Below are positions 57,160 to 64,000 of a stretch of 64,000 bases of DNA, piece after piece. The stretch is from Crambe crambe (taxonomy: Eukaryota; Porifera; Demospongiae; Poecilosclerida; Crambeidae). The notes under the pieces were generated by a model. That model worked only from the letters and a program-made list of their open reading frames with translations, made no database searches and was not told the origin of the DNA. The translations under genes were made by a program, and so were the position numbers. Position 1 is the stretch's first letter. Each line of letters starts with the position of its first letter. The stretch spans positions 2,542,001-2,606,000 of the forward strand of contig OZ004589.1 in the NCBI GenBank assembly GCA_963924555.1, given 5' to 3'.

Positions 57160-58203
57160 TTTGCATTCTTTTTCTTTGTGATTATGAAAATTGATAGACA
57201 CTAAAGGCTTCCTTGATTGAACTAAATTTATTTAATGATCAGTATTTCATTCTGTTCAGGGAGGAGAGTTTGAAGGATGATCATCTGCAGTGTAATGGAG
57301 TACTGAAAGGAGTGAACATTTTAAAAAGTGAACAGCATTAGCTAATTGTTACATATGTGATCACTGAAATAATTATTGAGATGGTACGTATGTCTTGCTT
57401 GAGGGAGGAGTATGGGGAGTTTATGCATTTGGTGTAGTGATCATAATAGTGGATGCCATCAAATGGCCACATCCTGTGCAGGTGTTATATGAGGAGAACT
57501 GCTATTAATTGCCCCACCCCTTTTATGAGGTAATATCGCGAAGATTTTTTTCATACGAGGCTGCAGCACATTATAGATAGCCCAGCTAGATTTTAGGCTA
57601 TCCCTACTTAACCTTTTTATTTTTTACGCTCACTTGTTTCTATCCTTTTTCTTAGTGCTTGAAGTTGAATGAGAGAGGCTACAGTACAGTACTATACAAA
57701 GCCAGCTCTACATAAACCTCTTTTGTAGGTACATACAGTGTCTCTGGTTGAAGAATTTGTTTAGCTATTTAAGTTTTGTTGATATAAAACTTTACAGCAA
57801 CAGCAATGTAAATGACATGTACACGGCATGGTGAAGTGAGCTGACTACACTACAGCAAAGTACTGGCTATAATGCTACTATAGGATGAGCATCTGTACTG
57901 TAATTCAGCAAGGAGTGACTGGAACATCATCAGATAATGAATGAAGACCTTGGCTATAGCTAAACTTGAGCTTACGTGGCTCCGCCCATAAGCCCCGCCC
58001 CCTTCAAAATGGCGTAGAAAGATTAGCAGCTGTGTTCCGAGTGCTATCGAATAGTGAAGTAGAGCCTTAGTCAAAACTAATAGCAAAAGATCAGCCTCTA
58101 GGTGCCGCTCTAACAGATGGCCAAAGCAGAATTTTGATGACTATAGCCAGTAAGTCGGTACGTCGATCTTATTATTATTATTATCCTTATTATTATTATT
58201 ATT

Positions 58204-59378
58204 ATAAAGAAAAAGAACGAAAAGTCAATTTTAGAACTCGTTTTTTTCTTATGTTGGCAAATGAATTTTTGGCTTTTGAACATTCTCCTCTCTTCTTTGT
58301 AGATATAATAATTCACTGTAGCCTTCTGAGAACCTGTAGAGTAAGGGTAGAAGAGAAAGAAGAGTTTTTAGTTTATACTGTCCTATGGACTTTGACCTGC
58401 CATCCCTACTTAGAGAGTGCTACCGCACTCTCTGATTATAAAGAAAAAGAACGAAAAGTCAATTTTAGAACTCGTTTTTTTCTTATGTTGGCGAATGAAT
58501 TTTTGGCTTTTGAACATTCTCCTCTCTTCTTTGTAGATATAATAATTCACTGTAGCCTTCTGAGAACCTGTAGAGTAAGGGTAGAAGAGAAAGAAGAGTT
58601 TTTAGTTTATACTGTCCTATGGACTTTGACCTGCCATCCCTACTTAGAGAGTGCTACCGCACTCTCTGATTATTATAAAGAAATTGAACAAAAGTCAATT
58701 TTAGACATCGTTTTTTTCTTATGTTAGCGAATGAATTTTCGGTTTTTGAACATTCTCCTCTCTTCTTGGTAGATGCAATAATTCACTATAGCCTTCTGAG
58801 AACCTGTAGAGTAAGGGTAGAAGAGAAAGAAGAGTTTTTAGTTTATACAGTCTTATGACCTTTGACCCGCCATCCCTACTTAGAGAGTGCTAGCGCACTC
58901 TCTGATTATTATTATAAAGAAAAAGAACGAAAAGTCAATTTTAGAACTCGTTTTTTTCTTATGTTGGCGAATGAATTTTTGGCTTTTGAACATTCTCCTC
59001 TCTTCTTTGTAGATATAATAATTCACTGTAGCCTTCTGAGAACCTGTAGAGTAAGGGTAGAAGAGAAAGAAGAGTTTTTAGTTTATACTGCCCTATGGAC
59101 TTTGACCTGCCATCCCTACTTAGAGAGTGCTACCGCACTCTCTGATAAAGAAAAAGAACGAAAAGTCAATTTTAGAACTCGTTTTTTTTTCTTATGTTGG
59201 CGAATGAATTTTTGGCTTTTGAACATTCTCCTCTCTTCTTTGTAGATGTAATAATTCACTGTAGCCTTCTGAGAACCTGTAGAGTAAGGGTAGAAGAGAA
59301 AGAAGAGTTTTTAGTTTATACTGTCCTATGGACTTTGACCTGCCATCCCTACTTAGAGAGTGCTACCGCACTCTCTGA
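58204..59378 (+). repeat. Five tandem ~235 bp units with 3' hairpins
   Basis: Units end at 58435, 58669, 58905, 59145 and 59378, each with the hairpin and CTCTCTGA. The third unit is the most diverged. Confidence 0.88.
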
Positions 59379-59988
59379 TACTGATACTAGGATGGAATAG
59401 CAGCAGTCATGGTCAAGGTTTGGATGGCTATATAGCTATAGCTAGTATATTAACTATTATTCCAACATCATTTTAGGCCACCTCTCATACTCTAGCTCTC
59501 CAGACCAAGATTTCTATTAGCCTCTTCTAAGCATGTTATTTGATAAACAGCTAGCTAACTAAATTAAAAGTTTAAATGTTGGGACTATTTTGTGCATGAC
59601 TGTATTGTATAGCTACACATAATTATTATTAGCTAACAGCAGTATACAAAGATTTGGGTCTGGGGGGACATATGTTCTAAATGATGTATAAATTGCATAT
59701 AGTATAGCTAAAATAAATGTTACAAAAACAATGCATGACTTGAATAATGATGTTGTAAAACATTAAATGATGTGTAGCAATAATTTTAGTTAACAACCTA
59801 ATTCTCAAGTCATAACTCAGTGTATTATAGGTCTACACTCCCAAATATCCAAAGCATACACATAATATGCATCTTGATGTCATGTCAGTAGCTATCTCTT
59901 TCTATTGGAAGTACAATACCAAAGCTAGGATTGCATGTAGTTACTATATTATGGTAAGTGGTATGTGGCGGGTATCACTGAAACAATG

Positions 59989-60389
59989 CAGTGGAGTAGG
60001 AACAGGGGGGGCAGGGGGGCCACTGCCCCCCCAATACTATAGATGGAGGGGCACTGCCCTCCCAATAATAATATGAACAGCTAACTTGAGTATATTGAAA
60101 GTAAAAATATAGCACCAAGGACCAAGCACCAAGCAATTAGCTACATGCATGAATGCTGTCATTGCAGTGTGATGTTATCAATTCCACTGCTGCTTGCTGA
60201 CTGTTATCTAATCCATTTTCGTAAGGAAAAAAAATTGTGATATTGCCAAAGAATTTATTCGATGTAATGACAGAAGGATTTACTTTGGATATTTTTAGAT
60301 ATTAAATTTTGTTGCTATTATAATTATTACTGTGATTAACTTCTTATTGTTCCTGCCCCTCCAATAAATTTCCTATTCCTACTCCACTG
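59989..60389. mobile_element. 401-bp element with CAGTGGAGTAGG ends and CAATG target duplication
   Basis: Starts CAGTGGAGTAGGAA and ends TTCCTACTCCACTG. CAATG is repeated on both sides (59984-59988, 60390-60394). The paralogous site at 49384-49388 has a single CAATG and no insert. A degenerate copy lies at 42471-42756. Confidence 0.85.
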
Positions 60390-60609
60390 CAATGGTATCT
60401 TGCACTGCACTCTAGCTTGCTAGGGGTGCATGCATGGCCTCTGAACATAACCAATCCATCTCCCCTCTACAATTGGAACTGGGGTAACCAGCTATGTACG
60501 TAGCAGGGGATATTAATGTTTTGTGTGATAAAAGAATCCCTTTCTCAAGTGGCCAACCAAAAGGTTATGGCAATAGCTAATCATGTTTTATTATGGCACT
60601 ATTGTTCAG

Positions 60610-63311
60610 AAATCATCTTGGAGAGTGCAGCTAATGAATTGTTTGTGGGATTTTCTAAAAATGCTGAGCCAAGTGCTTACGAATCTGTCTCACTCAAACT
60701 CTTCATAAGTACACCAGAACTTGATCCTGTCAGGTTCACAGTAGTAGCCAGAGGATTTCACTTCAATGGACTGGCTACAAGCAACTCAACAACGGAAGTG
60801 AATTTGCCTTATACATTTCAAGTTCGATCAAATGACATCACTGAACAGTATAAAGGAATACACATCAAAGCTGAGGGAGAAAATAAACTCAATGTGTACG
60901 GTTACAATAGTAACAGTGCATTAACGAGTGATGCATTCTTAGCCTTACCTTGCAGTAATCTTGCAGTAAATGATTATGAATATTACGGGATAACATATCC
61001 TGAAGAGCGATCATCATTTACAAGTGATATTCTCATTGTAGGATGTGAAAATAACACAGTAGTCACTACACCCTCAAGTACTATTGTGCTGAATCAATTT
61101 GAAACGTACATAATTATTTCTTCTGATACTACTGGTATTAGAATCACCTCCACAAAGCCTGTGGCCCTTTTTAGCAACCAAAATTGTGTTGACATACCTT
61201 CAAGCAGTGGATCATGTGACCACTTAACTGAACAGATACCACCCACATCTACTTGGGGTTCTTCCTTCTTTGTTGCCTCCCTTATGAGTACAACCTCAGA
61301 AGATATCATCAGGATCATAGCTGCTAAGAATTCTACAACTATCAATGTGAACTGTACGACATTCACACAAGTACGAGTATACTCTCTCTTGGATGCAGGG
61401 AATTGGACAGAGTTGATGATTCCACCTCACAGCTTCTGCAATATCGAATCCTCTGCACCAATATTCATTGCTCAGTTTGCAGTTGGACCTACAACACTAA
61501 CAGAGAGTGATCCTTTCATGATGATGATACCACCAGTAGAACAATACAGCAATAATTATGTTTTCAATTCCATATCTGGATATACAAATTACATCACTTT
61601 ATACGTTGCTTCAAAGTACTACCAACCAGGAAGAATTTTCATAGATGCTACAAGTCAAATAAATTCTGTGTGGACCACTCTGTATTGTTTCAACAGTAGT
61701 GATATATGCGGATACATCACTAGAGTAAGCTTGCCTGCTGGTGATCACAGAGTCTTTCATCAAGATGCCAATGCAAGTGTTGGAGCATCTGTTTATGGAT
61801 TCAGACGTTTAGATTCTTATGGCTATCCTGCAGGACTAAAATTAGCACAAAGTGAGTGGATATTTTGTATGCTTGCGAGGTACTGGACTTATTATATGTA
61901 CGTATAGGATGCAATGCATGGCTCAAATAATATGCACAAGTTGTCATGTAGATATAATAGCTACCTACCTACCTACTAGAGTAATAGAGTAATGTTTTCA
62001 ACTACATGTGTGCAGTGATTACTGTAACAGAGACCACTGTGCCAGAGACCACTGCAATAGAGACTGCTGTGCCAGAGGCCACCACTGAGCAAGTGACTAT
62101 ACTTTTAGGTGCAGTTTTAAAGAAGACAGTAATTTTTTTAAACACATTCATGAGTCCCAACAGGCCAGCAAATATTGCAGTTACAATATAGCTACCATGA
62201 ATTCTGTTTATGATTTTAGATTTATTTTAGTTACTGTACGTATTAGCTATAGCTTTTAATATTAAAATAAATTTGCATACCATCCTCCCTTTTATAGAGA
62301 TAAGGTGTATATGCAGCTACGTACGTATGTACATACGTATATAGCTACGTAGCTGCAATAATACTGATCAATTCTCCATCCCATGCAGATAAAGTATTAT
62401 TTCAGCTTCGATTGAGCAGTGTTTCTGACTGTATTCAGTGGAGAGAAATCAACCCACTCCCCAAACTCAGAGATGTCACTGACACAATGGTCCAAGTAAC
62501 AGAACAAGCCTGTGGGTGTGGTTTCACATCATCCAACATTTTGGAGGAAAGATTTGTATGTTTCACTCCTCAGTCTCCACATCATGTGACATACAGGGCA
62601 CGAATCAATAGGACATCACAAGCTACAACAGGACAACTAGTGACCTTCATTCAGCAATGGTTGATGACTAGTCGATCCATCCTCATTCAAGGTGTGCAAC
62701 TCAACATTGACAGAACATGTGACTTTGTGATTTCTACATTTGACAATGTGGAATGTTCTGAACTGTCGGATGCTGTAACTCTTGTCACAGAAGCAAAGAT
62801 GAGTGATAATGTTGTAGCTACTACTATTGGCTGTACAGCAGCAGCAGTGGTGCTGGTTATAATCATCGGATTTGTTATCTTCATTATCATATGGAAAAGA
62901 TCAGTAAAGTAAGTTCAGCAACCTACAATGTAACTCATTTGGCTACACTATACTCTCGGAAACATGTATGGGGATATTCAAACTATACAATTATCGAGTG
63001 AGCTGGTACATCATTCACATGCATGCACATGCTATAAAATAATATGGTGCTTATTACGTACTTAAATTTATAACTATAATCATTGTAGCAAAAAAACACA
63101 GTCACCAATAGAAATGAATGCTACCAGTTGTGACATTACTGCAAATCAAGCCTATGGTGTAGTGTCAACTAAATTGTTTGATGACACTGGTGGAGCGTAT
63201 GAAGAGATCCTATCTCAGGAAAGCAAGTTACCCTCTACTAAACAGAGAAACTATGAGAGTCCTTCTCATCCAGTGCAGCCCAACACTCAGAGGGCAGAGA
63301 AACAGATTTAG
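60610..63311 (+). CDS. Single-pass receptor, third tandem gene (ectodomain, TM and tail exons)
   Basis: Exons: 60610-61851, 62016-62108, 62389-62908, 63089-63311. They give the IgGFc-like domain, a 31-residue stalk, the Cys-containing membrane-proximal domain with TM, and a tail with YGVV, KLFDD and YEEI, as in the second tandem gene. Phases are identical to that gene. The normal first exon is split by a repeat block, so the gene is either silent or uses another leader. An ATG at 60516 is in frame through the unspliced intron end but gives no obvious signal peptide. The N-terminal part (SAYESVSLKL) resembles GPCR copy 1 rather than its sister gene. Status: gene body intact, 5' end disrupted. 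Confidence 0.72.
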
Positions 63312-64000
63312 CTAGCTAATGTAGCTAATACAACAGTCATAATAATTATTATAGCTTACAAAGAAAACTTGACATTTTAAACATTTTGAAACTTGCCAGC
63401 AAGAAAAAAAAAGTCTTTTTTAGGAGTTGTTTGTTTTGTGTTCTTTTGTTTGTTTGTTTGTTTTGCTTTATTATTATTATTATTATTATTTTAGCTACAC
63501 AGACCTTTATGTTATCGATAGAAACAGTATTTTTTTAAAGTGTGAATGTAATACTTTTGGCAGTAATAGCTAATTATGTTATCTAAAAAAAAGCTATTAA
63601 TAAGACAGCAACCTTCTGTGAAATTCTTCTATAATAATAATGCAAGCTAGGGCACTACAGTATACTGTTATGGCCATGATAATGTTGTAGTTACTGCTAT
63701 TGGCAGTACTACAGCAGCAGTGCTGGTTGTACTCATTGGAGTCACTAGGTTTAGCTATGCTGTCTCTATTAGCTGTTTAGCTACCTTCACGCATGGATGC
63801 TTGAGGATATAAGTCTGTTCCATGGCTGTACTTGCACTTGTGCTGCAGGCACTAATACAGAAAGTAAGATGAATGATAATTTTTCTCTAGTATCCAATGA
63901 TTGGGAGAGAATAAAAGCTCTCTCTCTAGGGATCATCAGGAGGGAGGGAGGAGGGGGGGGGGGGGGGGGGGGCTCCATAGACCTAATGATTACATTTTTT
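63312..64000. other. 3' flank of third tandem receptor
   Basis: Near-copy of 52291-53000, including GTTT/(TTA)n tracts, the relic TM exon at 63672-63767, and a poly-G tract at about 63951-63972. No new gene is visible before the window ends. Confidence 0.6.

Larger units (their letters stand above)
55213..59378 (+). mobile_element. Composite repeat block 2: two 1.5 kb units plus five ~235 bp units, inserted in an exon
   Basis: Same architecture as block 1: unit C (55213-56712), unit D (56713 to about 58203), then five tandem units. Left neighbour A, right neighbour T, and comparison with paralogous exons shows insertion between A and T with no target duplication (a one-base ambiguity remains). 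Confidence 0.75.
55194..59417 (+). pseudogene. Signal-peptide exon of third tandem receptor, split by a 4.2 kb insertion
   Basis: The left part, 55194-55212, begins ATGGAGCTCCTTATTCTAA. The right part, 59379-59417, reads TACTGATACTAGGATGG and ends at CAAG before GTTTGG. The two parts together are 58 bases, the exact size and phase of exon 1 in both GPCR copies. The block between them is repeat block 2, which brings in stops within 20 codons. As it stands the leader is disrupted; a functional protein would need another leader or removal of the block. Confidence 0.85.
59921..64000. repeat. Segmental duplication, second copy
   Basis: Partner of 49317-53000; apart from the 401-base insertion at 59989 the two are close to identical, introns included. 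Confidence 0.85.

Noticed and set aside
58134-58727. 197-codon ORF across the tandem repeats (also 15497 and 58862)
   Set aside because: The frame passes straight through repeat junctions and hairpins; it is a stop-poor frame of the tandem unit.

Overview
The window looks like animal genomic DNA, most probably from a demosponge. I infer this from the intron-rich genes with short introns, the AT-rich introns full of AGCTAGCTA-type words, the dense small palindromic elements, and Ig-like/IgGFc-like/receptor-phosphatase ectodomains of the kind common in sponge gene models (Amphimedon-like; species not proven). All multi-exon models below were assembled by hand from splice sites and reading-frame phase. 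Every complete model sums to a multiple of three and ends at a stop.

Layout. 1-539 (-): 5' end of a retroelement reverse transcriptase ORF. 840-11372 (+) and 18798-28562 (-): two tail-to-tail paralogues of a large adhesion-type GPCR (IgGFc-binding-like N-terminus, Ig, EGF, Ig, SEA-like region, HRM, GAIN/GPS, 7TM). They form an inverted duplication whose 3' flanks are also homologous. The spacer holds a 3.6 kb composite repeat, a nested palindrome and a hAT-like element. 30028-36713 (+): a receptor tyrosine phosphatase with one Ig-like domain, one TM and two phosphatase domains (D1 apparently active, D2 degenerate). 36714-40396: repeat-rich, with a decayed 23-residue-repeat coding fragment. 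40397-47592, 47939-52290 and 55194-63311 (+): three tandem single-pass receptors. They carry the same N-terminal module as the GPCRs, but on a Thr/Pro stalk, a Cys-containing membrane-proximal domain, one TM and a short tyrosine-rich tail. The first of these tails contains an ITAM-spaced pair of tyrosines. The last gene has its signal-peptide exon split by a 4.2 kb rolling-circle-like repeat block.

The main point of interest is the receptor cluster. One ectodomain module sits on two signalling chassis (7TM and ITAM-like single-pass), the copies are mosaics of each other, and the stalk is a minisatellite. A relic of the GPCR gene's first Ig exon survives inside the first single-pass gene, which shows how that chassis swap happened. 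A receptor tyrosine phosphatase gene lies between the two groups. A role in self/non-self or microbe recognition is inference only.
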